Shown here: positions 52,675-61,358 of the stretch, piece by piece | Position numbering within the stretch: position 1 is the first letter of the stretch | Layout of the letters: every line of letters begins with the position of its first letter | DNA from: Streptomyces sp. NBC_00154 | GTDB taxonomy: Bacteria; Actinomycetota; Actinomycetes; Streptomycetales; Streptomycetaceae | Direction of reading: 5' to 3' | Length of the DNA stretch: 64,000 nucleotides | NCBI RefSeq assembly: GCF_026342835.1 | Contig: NZ_JAPEMI010000002.1 | Span: forward strand, 620,001-684,000 | The notes under the pieces: model-generated | Seen by the model: only the letters and a program-made list of their open reading frames with translations | The model's database searches: none | Told to the model about the DNA's origin: nothing | Made by a program: the position numbers and the translations under genes

Positions 52675-53425
52675 ATTCCCCGCGAAGATCAGGGATGGGA
52701 AGTTCGTCGACCACGGAGATGTGCTGCCCCTGAGCGGCGTAGGCGGCTGCGGTCGCTGCCATTTCGGGACGTTCGAGCCAGTCGCGCTCGATGACGCTCC
52801 GAAGGGCGATCCCGCGCCGCATCAGCACGTCTTCGATCGCGTCGGGGTTGTCCTCGACGGTGATCAGTGAGTGGACCTCACGCAGCGGCATCATGGTGCA
52901 CACCTCGATGGTGGCCTGATCCTGCATCAGCAGGAGCCTGCGCCGGATCGCAGCCGCTCCCGACAGGACCTCGACCGGCGCTCCCGACGCGTGGGCCTGC
53001 GCGGAGCGGTGCCGTTCGGCCAGAGTTGTCACGAGCGACTCGACGCGGCGCAGGGACGCCCGGCGGGATTCCAGCAGGGGGCCGAGAGCGAGCACGGGGG
53101 AGGCGGCCCGGTAGTGGATCACGTCGTCGCCGTCGGGTCGGGCGCTGGCGAGACTGCGTTCCACCAGGACGTCGAGGGCGCGCGCGATATCTTCGGCGCA
53201 CCCGGTCGACTCGCCCGCGAGCGTGCCGGGTTCACTGTCGGGCCGGTCGACGAGGAGCCGGTACACGGCGTCCTCCAACGGCTCCAGGCCGAGAAATGTG
53301 AGCAGGGATGCCTCTGCCGCATCCGGGACGACGGGGGTGCCGCCGGACGGGCGAGGACCGTCGGCGCTCAGTGCCGTCCCTCGACGCAGTCGCGCACGGG
53401 AACACCTGACCCTCGCATCGGACAC

Positions 53426-54060
53426 ATGCCTCGACACCGGAGTGTCCTGGTCCCTGCCGCACCGTCGGCCACTGTTCCCCGCCCCCTGTCGTCGTACCGT
53501 CGTCGCCCAGATGATCACATGATCCGGCTGGCTCCGTGCGTGATACGACGGCATTCGGGACGGGCGGAAGGCGATCCGGGTGCGCCGGCGCCGCTCGGGG
53601 AATGGCCGGTCCCGGGCCTGCCTTCACGAACGCGATCCACGCCGGCCGTGGAGCGCCGCGACCACCGCGCCAAGGCCGTCGTGACCACGGACTGACCAGT
53701 TTCCGACCAGGGCCTGTGCACGGGCAGCCGGCCGAGTGGACCCGGGGACTCGTGCCGTACTGCACCCGGCCGAGCGCTGCGGCTCTGCCGTGCGGCGGCA
53801 CGGAAGCGAGGGGCGAGAGACGGAGCGTCTGCGCGACCGGAGTGCCGAGCCGATCCGGCTGAGGGAGCATGCTGCTGGAGCCCGAGGACGAGCGACGATG
53901 TGACCGGCCGGCCGATCGCCCGCATTGTCTTCCGGGTGATGTTCCTCCCGCGGACGGGTGTCGGAAACCACAGCCGCCCGGCCGGTGCACAGGCTGTTCG
54001 AACAGGATGAATCGGCTCTCAACGGTGGCCGAGCCGATCCCCGTCAGAAAGGAACTCTCC
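53426..54060. other. Intergenic stretch
   Basis: About 630 bases with no convincing gene on either strand. Frames are Arg/Pro-rich. AAAGGA at its right end is the ribosome binding site for the dehydrogenase. Confidence 0.4.
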
Positions 54061-55473
54061 ATGGATGAGCAAGGTGAGCACTTCGACGTCGTCGTACTCG
54101 GAGCAGGCCCGGGCGGATATGTCGCCGCCATTCGAGCAGCCCAGCTGGGCAAGCGCGTCGCTGTTGTCGAGGCCAAATACTGGGGCGGGGTCTGTCTGAA
54201 CGTCGGTTGCATCCCCACCAAGGCCCTGCTGCGCAACGCCGAGCTGGCGCACATCGTCACACGCGAGGCCAAGACCTTCGGCATCAAGGTCGAAGGGCAG
54301 GTTTCCTTCGACTACGGTGAGGCGTTCCGGCGCAGCCGCCGTGTCGCGGACGGCCGGGTCAAGGGTGTCCATTACCTGATGAAGAAGAATGGGATCACGG
54401 AGATCAGCGGCCGTGGCACGTTCGTGGACGCGCACACGCTCGACGTGGCCCTCTTCGACGGCTCGACCCGGAGGATCGGCTTCGACCACTGCATCGTCGC
54501 CACCGGAGCGACTCCGAAGCTGCTGCCCGGAACCCGCCGCACCTCACGCGTAGTGACGTACGAGGAGCAGATCCTTGCGGAGGACCTGCCTCAGTCCATC
54601 GTGGTCGCCGGCGCCGGGGCCATCGGTGTCGAGTTCGCGTATGTCTTGCACAACTACGGGGTGAAGGTCACCGTCGTTGAATTCCTGGACCGGATGGCGC
54701 CGCTGGAGGACGCGGACGTCTCTGCCGAACTAGCCAGGCAGTATCGGAAGTTGGGCATCGATGTGCTCACGTCCACCCGCGTCGACTCGATCGACGAGTC
54801 CGGTCCGCAGGTCCGCGTCACGGTCATCGGCAAGGATGGTGCACCACAGGTCCTGGAGACCGACAAGGTTCTGCAGGCGATCGGCTTCGCACCGAACGTC
54901 ACCGACTACGGCCTGGAGAGCACCGGCGTACGCATCACCGAGCGCGGGGCGATCGATATCGACGGCCGCTGTCGCACATCCGTACCGCACATCTACGCGA
55001 TCGGCGACGTCACCGCAAAGCTGATGCTCGCGCACGCCGCCGAGGCGATGGGCGTGGTCGCGGCCGAGACCATCGCGGGAGCCGAGACCATGGAGCTCGA
55101 CTACCCGATGATCCCGCGCGCCACGTACTGCCAGCCGCAGATTGCCAGCTTCGGCTGGACCGAGGCGCAGGCACGGGAGAAGGGCTTCGACGTCAAGGTT
55201 GCCAAGTTCCCCTTCACCGCGAACGGCAAGGCCCACGGACTGGGCGACACGACCGGCTTCGTGAAGCTGATCAGCGACGCGAAGTACGGAGAGATCATCG
55301 GCGCTCACCTGATCGGCCCGGACGTCACCGAACTGCTGCCGGAGCTCACCCTGGCCCAGCAGTGGGACCTGACGGTCCACGAGGTGGCTCGCAACGTCCA
55401 CGCGCACCCGACGCTGGGCGAGGCGGTCAAGGAGGCCGTGCACGGGCTCGCAGGGCACATGATCAACATGTGA
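54061..55473 (+). CDS. lpdA: Dihydrolipoyl dehydrogenase
   Basis: 470 residues with FAD-binding VVVLGAGPGGYVAAIRAAQLG, the redox disulfide GGVCLNVGCIPTKALL, NAD-binding IVVAGAGAIGVEFAYVLHNYG, the FAD motif PHIYAIGDVTAKLMLAHAA and the C-terminal HAHPTLGEAVKEAVHGLAG with the active-site His. It regenerates lipoamide in 2-oxoacid dehydrogenase or glycine cleavage complexes. No E1/E2 gene is adjacent, so it is an extra or shared copy. ATG 54061 is behind AAAGGA. Confidence 0.88.
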   Translation: MDEQGEHFDVVVLGAGPGGYVAAIRAAQLGKRVAVVEAKYWGGVCLNVGCIPTKALLRNAELAHIVTREAKTFGIKVEGQVSFDYGEAFRRSRRVADGRVKGVHYLMKKNGITEISGRGTFVDAHTLDVALFDGSTRRIGFDHCIVATGATPKLLPGTRRTSRVVTYEEQILAEDLPQSIVVAGAGAIGVEFAYVLHNYGVKVTVVEFLDRMAPLEDADVSAELARQYRKLGIDVLTSTRVDSIDESGPQVRVTVIGKDGAPQVLETDKVLQAIGFAPNVTDYGLESTGVRITERGAIDIDGRCRTSVPHIYAIGDVTAKLMLAHAAEAMGVVAAETIAGAETMELDYPMIPRATYCQPQIASFGWTEAQAREKGFDVKVAKFPFTANGKAHGLGDTTGFVKLISDAKYGEIIGAHLIGPDVTELLPELTLAQQWDLTVHEVARNVHAHPTLGEAVKEAVHGLAGHMINM

Positions 55474-55752
55474 GAAGGCGGCGCCACCCGTTGCCCCCGG
55501 ACTCCGTCGGCTCCGTCGCCAGGGGCCGGGGAAGACCATGAAGCCGCCCCGGACGGCACCTCGCCCGGCGGTGGCTGCGGCATGCCCGCCTTCTGCAACC
55601 TCCCGGACGGGCGCGGCAGCATCCGCCAGTCGGAGGCGTGGTGGCCGGAGCCGTGCACCTGCCTTTCGGGGAGCCGGCGACTGTCTGCGCGACCCCGCGC
55701 CGCGCCACGCGGGGCGCACACCGCTTCCGGCGCCGCAGTAGCGGCTCCGGGA

Positions 55753-56220
55753 TCAGAGTCCGAGGTCGCTGAGACTGGGGTGGTCGTCGGGGCGGCGACC
55801 GAGCGGCCAGTGGTACTTGCGGTCGGTTTCCTTGATCGGCAGGTCATTGATGCAGGCGTGCCGTACGGCCATCAGCCCGTTCTCATCGAATTCCCAGTTC
55901 TCGTTGCCGTAGGAGCGGTACCAGTTGCCGGAGTCGTCGTGCGATTCGTACGCGAACCGCACCGCGATCCGGTTGCCGTCGAACGCCCACAGTTCCTTGA
56001 TCAGCCGGTAGTCGAGCTCGCGGGTCCACTTGCGCGTCAGGAACGCGACGATCTCGTCGCGTCCCGTTACGAACTCCGCCCGATTGCGCCAACGCGAGTC
56101 CTCCGTGTAGGCCAGGGAGACCTTCTCGGGGTCACGTGTGTTCCAGCCGTCCTCTGCCTGGCGGACCTTCTCGATTGCGGTCTCCCGTGTGAACGGGGGG
56201 ACGGGCGGGCGTGCGGTCAT
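55753..56220 (-). CDS. DUF1348 / NTF2-like protein
   Basis: 155 residues: TRETAIEKVRQAEDGWNTRDPEKVSLAYTEDSRWRNRAEFVTGRDEIVAFLTRKWTRELDYRLIKELWAFDGNRIAVRFAYE, GNENWEFDENGLMAVRHACINDLPI. This is the DUF1348 subgroup of NTF2-like proteins, compact and well conserved, with unknown substrate. ATG 56220 is the family start. Confidence 0.85.
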   Translation of the reverse strand: MTARPPVPPFTRETAIEKVRQAEDGWNTRDPEKVSLAYTEDSRWRNRAEFVTGRDEIVAFLTRKWTRELDYRLIKELWAFDGNRIAVRFAYESHDDSGNWYRSYGNENWEFDENGLMAVRHACINDLPIKETDRKYHWPLGRRPDDHPSLSDLGL

Positions 56221-56722
56221 GACTGCTCCTTCAGGACTGGGCGCTCTGACGTCGACGCTAGGGCTGCCTGTACCCGCTTGCCAGTCGACCGCACCCACTC
56301 CGCATGGCGTTTCGCGGCACCGACGTAGTGCCGGCCGTCCTCGCCGGGCGGCCCGCAAGGGGAGTCTTCGCGGTCTGGGTGAATTCGGTACCGACACGTG
56401 CACCGGCTGTCGTGGTGTCGGCCACGCGCCAATCCCGATCGATCCCGGGACACCCGCCGATCCGACTGACGCTTCCATGCCTGACCTGAACGAGTGCTTG
56501 CGGCATTGCGTGCTGGTTCACGCGCTGAGGCCGGCTCCGGGCCCGTCACCGCAGCAGACGGATCTCCGACAGAGGCAGCCGCCACTCGCCCAGCAGCACG
56601 ACAGGATCCGGCGGGCCGAAAACGCGGAGGGGGCCAGGACGCCGCGCGCGGCAGCTTCAGGCGACAACGGCGCCGGCCCGACCTGCTGGGTGGCCGTCAG
56701 AGCTGCACGCGCCACCTGGCGA
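56221..56722. other. Intergenic stretch
   Basis: About 500 bases between two minus-strand genes with no supported gene. Frames are Arg/Pro/Thr-rich on both strands. Confidence 0.4.
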
Positions 56723-57304
56723 TCATTGCAGAGGCTGATCGCCTTCGGGGATCGACGCCAGACCGGTCACGGACAGGATCGCCCCGACTGTTTCCTCAAC
56801 CGTCTGATCAGCGTTGTCGATCCAGGTTCCCTGCTGCCCGAGTTCGGAGCGCATCGCCATATCCAGGGGCGACCAGTCCGTGGTCAGGACCTTCTCCCGT
56901 GTCTGGTTGCGCTGCCACGCGACCGCCGGGCCGGGAGCCAGAACGATGACGTGGAGCGGCACGGCGGCCAGCGTCGTGCGATAGAAGTCGAGGTGGGCAC
57001 GGCGGACCACAACATCGTCGAGCACCGGGATGAAACTTGCCCGCGCGAAGCTCTCCGCCAGAAGGCACGCGTTGCGAGCCCGCAGGAAGATCTGCCGGTC
57101 GGCTTCCGCGTTTTCGGCCGGAGAGGGCCATTGCCCACCGCTGACGATCATCTGCTGGAGTGCGTCCACCTGGATATGGGCCGACATCCGGACCCGGCCG
57201 GCCAGCGCTTCGGCCACCGTGGACTTCCCACTCCCGGGGATACCGGTCAGCAGGACAGCCCCGGCAGCCGGCTCGCGGTCGATGGGTACCGGATTCAAGC
57301 TCAT
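56723..57304 (-). CDS. P-loop kinase (AAA_33/zeta-like)
   Basis: 193 residues with Walker A LLTGIPGSGKSTVAEALAGR, an acidic region in DDVVVRRAHLDFYRTTL and a lid region (AWQRNQTREKVLTTDWSPLD). It resembles small ATP-dependent kinases that phosphorylate antibiotics or nucleotides, and zeta-toxin-like folds. No antitoxin is next to it. ATG 57304 is followed by a normal N-terminus before the P-loop. Confidence 0.75.
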   Translation of the reverse strand: MSLNPVPIDREPAAGAVLLTGIPGSGKSTVAEALAGRVRMSAHIQVDALQQMIVSGGQWPSPAENAEADRQIFLRARNACLLAESFARASFIPVLDDVVVRRAHLDFYRTTLAAVPLHVIVLAPGPAVAWQRNQTREKVLTTDWSPLDMAMRSELGQQGTWIDNADQTVEETVGAILSVTGLASIPEGDQPLQ

Positions 57305-57485
57305 ACGAGGTCTCCGATGAAATCGATAAAGGCCCTGAGCTTACGCGCTGCCCGTGATCCGCCGATTCGACGACTACTCGGTCCAGGCGTGAGACGAAGA
57401 GTGGGGCGCAGCGAGGCGCCCGGCGATGCGCGTCGCCCGGTGAAATCAGTTGACGGGCTTGGCTCCTCGGGCATTTCTTTGGCGG

Positions 57486-58430
57486 ATGGTCAAGATGCAT
57501 GCTGATGAGACGGACATCGACGCAGACCTCGTCAGGCGGCTGGTCAGTGGACGGTTTCCGCAGTGGGCGGATCTGCCGGTCGAGCGGCTGACCTCTGGGG
57601 GTACCGTCAATGCGGTCTACCGGCTCGGCGACACACTGACGGTCCGGCTTCCTCTCACGGAGGGCGGCGCCAAGGATGTGGAGCGGGAGGAACGGTGGCT
57701 GCCCAAGCTCGCTCCCGGTCTGCCCGTCACTGTTCCGGCCGTGGTCGCAACGGGGCAAGCCGCCGAGGGATATCCGTGGGCCTGGTCGGTGCATCGGTGG
57801 ATCGAGGGTGAAAGCCCGGTCGAGGGACACCTCGACAAGCCCGAGCTCCTCGCGTGCGATCTGGCCGAGTTCATCAAGGCGATGCGAAACACCCATGTCG
57901 AAGGCGGGCCCAGCGCCTACCGAGGGTCTCCGCTGGCGAAGGTCGATGCCCGGACACGCGCCGCGATCGAGGAACTGCGCCACGCCGACGAAGTCTTCGA
58001 CGCCGACGCGGCGGTGGCTGCCTGGCAGGACGCGCTCGCCGCGCGGCCGTGGAGCGCAGCACCCCGCTGGGCGCATTCCGACCTTATGCCGAGTAACCTG
58101 CTCGTCGCCCGAGGCAGGCTCACCGCGGTGCTTGACTTCGCCACCGTCGGCGTCGGTGACCCCGCCTGCGACCTGATCCCCGCGTGGAACCTGCTGCCGT
58201 CCTCGACCAGGGACGCGTTCCGGGACGCCGTGGACGTCGACGACGCGACATGGGCGCGCGGCCGTGGCTGGGCCCTGGCCATGGCCGTCATCCAACTCCC
58301 GTACTTCCGCAATACAAACCCGATCATTTCCGCCAACGCCCGCCACGTCATCCGCGAGGTTCTCGCCTCCCGGTGCGCTGATCGCCAGGAGACGCTGCGA
58401 GGGCACGGACACCGTGAGGGACCAGGTTGA
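57486..58430 (+). CDS. Aminoglycoside phosphotransferase-like kinase
   Basis: 314 residues: VERLTSGGTVNAVYRLGDTLTVRLPL (nucleotide loop), WSVHRWIEGESP, the catalytic loop WAHSDLMPSNLLV (HxD with Ser in place of Gly) and the metal loop AVLDFATVGVGDPACDLIPAW. It belongs to the APH/choline-kinase fold; members phosphorylate aminoglycosides, choline-like or other hydroxyls. Without biochemical context resistance is not implied. ATG 57486 is chosen. Confidence 0.8.
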   Translation: MVKMHADETDIDADLVRRLVSGRFPQWADLPVERLTSGGTVNAVYRLGDTLTVRLPLTEGGAKDVEREERWLPKLAPGLPVTVPAVVATGQAAEGYPWAWSVHRWIEGESPVEGHLDKPELLACDLAEFIKAMRNTHVEGGPSAYRGSPLAKVDARTRAAIEELRHADEVFDADAAVAAWQDALAARPWSAAPRWAHSDLMPSNLLVARGRLTAVLDFATVGVGDPACDLIPAWNLLPSSTRDAFRDAVDVDDATWARGRGWALAMAVIQLPYFRNTNPIISANARHVIREVLASRCADRQETLRGHGHREGPG

Positions 58431-58618
58431 ATCATCTTTCGAGGCCCCCACGAGCGGCGGCCGTCGAGCTGTGTGACCGGTTCGATTCCCCGGCCCGTCT
58501 CGCTGCCGGAGGCACGACAGGGCCTCTGCCGGCTCACCGGCAACGAGTTCATCGACCGCCTGCGCGAAGCCACTCCCACGAGATGGTCGCTGCGGGGGAT
58601 CGTGGCGTTCGTGACCTG

Positions 58619-59413
58619 TCAGGGGAGGATGGAGTCGACGTATCCACCGTCCGCGCGCACGGCCCCGCCAGTCGTCGCGGAGGCGAGGGCCGAGCTGAGA
58701 TAGACGGCCATGTTTGCAATCTCTTCCGGTTCGATCAGTCTCTGCAGGAGGGACTGAGGCCGGTGCTTGACCATGAACTCCCGTTGCGCTTCGTCCCAGG
58801 GAAGACCGGGGTCGACGAGTTCGTACACAAAATCCTCGACGCCGCCCGTGTGAGTCGGCCCGGCGATGATCGAGTTGACGGTTACTCCGGTGCCGGCGGC
58901 GTCCTTGGCGAAGCCCCGCGTGACAGCGAGCAGAGCCGTTTTCGACACGCCGTAGTGGATCATCTCCACCGGGACGGCCACGGCCGAATCGCTTGCGATG
59001 TTCAGGACTCGCCCCCAGGAGCGGTCCTTCATGGCGGGGAGATAGGCGCGGATCATTCTGACGGCGGACAGAACATTCACGTCGAAGTACTGGCGCCACG
59101 CCTCGTCGCTGATCTCCAGGGCAGGGGTCGCCCCGAAGATGCCCAGATTGTTGACAAGGATGGCGACGTCCGGGGCTGCCTCGATGACCTGCCGGGCGCC
59201 GTCGTCGGTGGTGATGTCGCCGGGCGCGGCGATGAAGCAGTCACGGTCCGTTTCCTGCCGCAGTTTCTCGATGGCATTGTCCACGGACTGCGGGCGGCGT
59301 CCATTGACAGCCACGCGGGCGCCGGAATTGGCCAGTCCCGCGGCAATGGCAAAGCCGATACCTTGCGTGGATCCGGTGACGAGCGCGGTCTTGCCGGTGA
59401 GATCGATGAGCAC
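58619..59413 (-). CDS. Short-chain dehydrogenase/reductase
   Basis: 264 residues with the cofactor motif ALVTGSTQGIGFAIAAGLANSG, NNLG region VAILVNNLGIFG, catalytic YGVSK (HYGVSKTALLAVTRG) and a C-terminal ADGGYVDSILP. NAD(P)-dependent oxidoreductase of unknown substrate. It is 64 bp downstream of the aldo/keto reductase fragment on the same strand and may once have shared its transcript. Confidence 0.85.
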   Translation of the reverse strand: MLIDLTGKTALVTGSTQGIGFAIAAGLANSGARVAVNGRRPQSVDNAIEKLRQETDRDCFIAAPGDITTDDGARQVIEAAPDVAILVNNLGIFGATPALEISDEAWRQYFDVNVLSAVRMIRAYLPAMKDRSWGRVLNIASDSAVAVPVEMIHYGVSKTALLAVTRGFAKDAAGTGVTVNSIIAGPTHTGGVEDFVYELVDPGLPWDEAQREFMVKHRPQSLLQRLIEPEEIANMAVYLSSALASATTGGAVRADGGYVDSILP

Positions 59414-59477
59414 GGTTTCTCCTCAGACACGTGGTTGGTGCGACACGGCCCGTGGCCGCCGGTCGGTGCGAAGGTGT

Positions 59478-59756
59478 TCAAAGGCCGGCAGCCGGCGAGC
59501 GTGCGACGGGCTCCTCGTTCCACAGTTTGGTGGTGACGAACAGTTCCTCGCGGGGGATGCCGGAGGACGCCTGAGCCCGGCCGACGCCCGTCTCATTGCC
59601 GTGGACCACTGCCGTGCCGATGCTCCGGTAGCCGCAGTCGAGGGCGGTGGTGACGGCGGTGGCGGCTTCCTCGTCCGGAATCTGGAAGACGCCGAAACCG
59701 AGCTGCGGCATCACAACACCGTTGTCGAGCGTGACGGTCGGAGTGGGAATGCTCAT
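59478..59756 (-). pseudogene. Aldo/keto reductase, N-terminal fragment
   Basis: 92 residues: MSIPTPTVTLDNGVVMPQLGFGVFQIPDEEAATAVTTALDCGYRSIGTAVVHGNETGVGRA, IPREELFVTTKLWNEE. This is the first third of an AKR (normal length about 275). It ends abruptly in unrelated residues (PVARSPAAGL). The catalytic Tyr of the GNE motif is His here (VVHGNE). Confidence 0.7.
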
Positions 59757-59918
59757 GGACCGATCCTTCCGCGTCGTGGGTCGGCAACGACGGCATGGCG
59801 CGTGCAGGGGATCGGGAAAGACCCTGAAGGGTGATGGCGGGCCTCCCGCAAGGGCCACCGGCAGGGCCCGTCGACCGGTCCCCGCGGCGGTTCGGCGGAC
59901 CCGATCGCCTGATGGAGA

Positions 59919-59956
59919 GGGGTGTCTCGGCCCGGCGACGGGCCGGCACACCCCTC
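59919..59956. repeat. Strong hairpin in a divergent gene gap
   Basis: AGGGGTGTCTCGGCCCG (59919-59935) pairs with CGGGCCGGCACACCCCT (59940-59956) except for two mismatches, around a GCGA tetraloop. It sits between the start of the aldo/keto reductase fragment and the NAD kinase start. No T-tract follows. It may be a regulatory structure or the terminator of a gene now deleted. Confidence 0.5.
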
Positions 59957-60009
59957 GGGCCCTCAAAGTGGGGTGAGGACATCGCCGGATCGCGGGGAGT
60001 TGGACCGAG

Positions 60010-61089
60010 ATGAGTGTCGAGCGGGTGGGAGTCGTCGTCCACCAGGGCCGCCCCGAGGCCGTTGTCGCGGCGCGCGTCGTACGCGATTGGTGTGCCGGTG
60101 AAGACATTCCATGCACGGACATCGACGTGTGGCGCGACGACGAACGTCGGCGCGGCGGGCGGGAGGAGGCCGATGTCGCAGGCAACCCGGGTCTCATTGT
60201 GACGCTCGGGGGCGATGGGACGTTTCTGCGTGGTGCCAGGATCGCTGCCAAGATCGATGGCGCCGTTCTGGGGATCGACCTGGGCCGTGTCGGCTTCCTG
60301 ACCGAGGTGCCGGCCGAGGACGTCGTCCGGGCGCTCGACGCCGTCCACCGCGGAAGGGCGGCGGTCGAGGAGCGCATGCTGCTGACGATGAGGGCCTCCC
60401 GGGTGCTCGAGGTGCCCAAGGACATCGACGCTCTGATGGGCTACGGACGACGCCCGATGCTGCCGCCGCCTCAGGTCGACCGGGACGCGGAGGCCGGGGC
60501 GGAGGGCTGGGGTGTGGCGTTGGATGTCACCGCTCTCAACGACGTCGTCGTGGAGAAGCTGGCGCGTGACCGGCAGGTGAGTCTCGGCGTCTATGTCGGC
60601 GGCCGGCTTCTCGCCTCGTACTCGGCCGATGCCGTCATCATGGCGACCCCCACCGGGTCGACCGCCTACAGCTTTGCCGCAGGCGGTCCGGTGGTCTCAC
60701 CTCGCATGGATGCCGTCATCTTCACACCCGTCGCGCCGCACATGACCTTCGACCGCACGGTGGTCGTAGCGTCGGACGAACCGATCGCGGTCCGGGTCCT
60801 GCCCCATTCGGGACAGGGCGCGGTGACGATCGACGGCCATCTGCGTGGCGTGTTGGATGCCGGGGACTGGCTCGGGGTGTACGCGGCCCCGCGTCGTCTG
60901 CGGGTCATCAGACTCGGCCCGCACGACTTCTACGGGCGGCTGCGGACACGTCTTCGCCTCACGGATGCTCCGGCCACGGCCGCCTATGGGGAGAGTGCAC
61001 CGCTCTTCCGTCCTGACGGTCCGGTTCCGCGTGACCTGGCCCATCTCCATTTGTCCCTGGCGGACAGGGACGCGGCCGGCGGTGGTTGA
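60010..61089 (+). CDS. NAD kinase
   Basis: 359 residues: VGVVVHQGRPEAVVAARVVRDW, the GGDGT signature at residues 67-71 (IVTLGGDGTFLRGAR), DLGRVGFLTEVPAED, LNDVVVEKLARDRQ and MATPTGSTAYSFAAGGPVV. It phosphorylates NAD to NADP. The protein is longer than the usual 300, with an insert around GYGRRPMLPPPQVDRDAEA and a C-terminal extension. Streptomyces carry more than one NAD kinase; this looks like a secondary copy. ATG 60010. Confidence 0.88.
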   Translation: MSVERVGVVVHQGRPEAVVAARVVRDWCAGEDIPCTDIDVWRDDERRRGGREEADVAGNPGLIVTLGGDGTFLRGARIAAKIDGAVLGIDLGRVGFLTEVPAEDVVRALDAVHRGRAAVEERMLLTMRASRVLEVPKDIDALMGYGRRPMLPPPQVDRDAEAGAEGWGVALDVTALNDVVVEKLARDRQVSLGVYVGGRLLASYSADAVIMATPTGSTAYSFAAGGPVVSPRMDAVIFTPVAPHMTFDRTVVVASDEPIAVRVLPHSGQGAVTIDGHLRGVLDAGDWLGVYAAPRRLRVIRLGPHDFYGRLRTRLRLTDAPATAAYGESAPLFRPDGPVPRDLAHLHLSLADRDAAGGG

Positions 61090-61358
61090 GGCGGGGCGGG
61101 GGACACTCATGGGTTGTCGCGCTCCGTGATGACCGCCGCGTTCGCCGGTGCTTTCGGCTTCCGCGGGGACACTCTCCTGTGCTGCTGCGCAACGCTTCCG
61201 GGCAGCCGCTGCGCCAAGGCCGGCTGTCGGCCCGTCGGGATCACGCGGGGTGACACATGCGGTCCCGACGGGCCCTGGATCAGCTCACGGCCGACGGATC
61301 CCCACCCGGGCGCGCCGAGCGGCCGACGTGGCGTCAGGACGTGGGCGTGACCGCGGGT

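Larger units (their letters stand above)
51301..52691 (-). mobile_element. IS200/IS605-type element carrying only tnpB
   Basis: No inverted repeats, but each end has a subterminal hairpin typical of IS605 transposons: CCCCGCCCTGAAGGGACGGGG at 51308-51328 and CCCGGCCTGAAGGCCGGG at 52657-52674. The boundaries are set by where the LuxR reading frame stops and resumes, so they are good to a few bases. No tnpA is present, so it depends on a TnpA elsewhere. Confidence 0.75.
50860..53425 (-). pseudogene. LuxR-type regulator gene split by a TnpB element
   Basis: The N-terminal part (from about 53425 to 52692) reads LLTFLGLEPLEDAVYRLLVDRPD, a TrmB-like winged helix, then VEVLSGAAAIRRRLLLMQDQ and a ligand-type domain up to QHISVVDELPIP. 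After the inserted element the frame continues at 51300 (KLIIVDRRMALLPLAPERDDVDP), passes SLFEAHFERGWRLL and ends with a LuxR HTH (LDAVDRQIVSLLYVGLTDAAIARQLGMGHRTVQRRLQSLM) at 50860. Homologues join exactly as ...LPxKLAIVDRRLALLPL..., so the element sits mid-domain. The start (GTG 53425) is inferred. It ends 150 bp upstream of the M4 protease. Confidence 0.75.

Noticed and set aside
58476..58495. Sequence resembling a tRNA T-arm (GGTTCGATTCC)
   Set aside because: The bases on both sides do not form the 5-bp T stem, and no acceptor, D or anticodon arms are found at the right distances.
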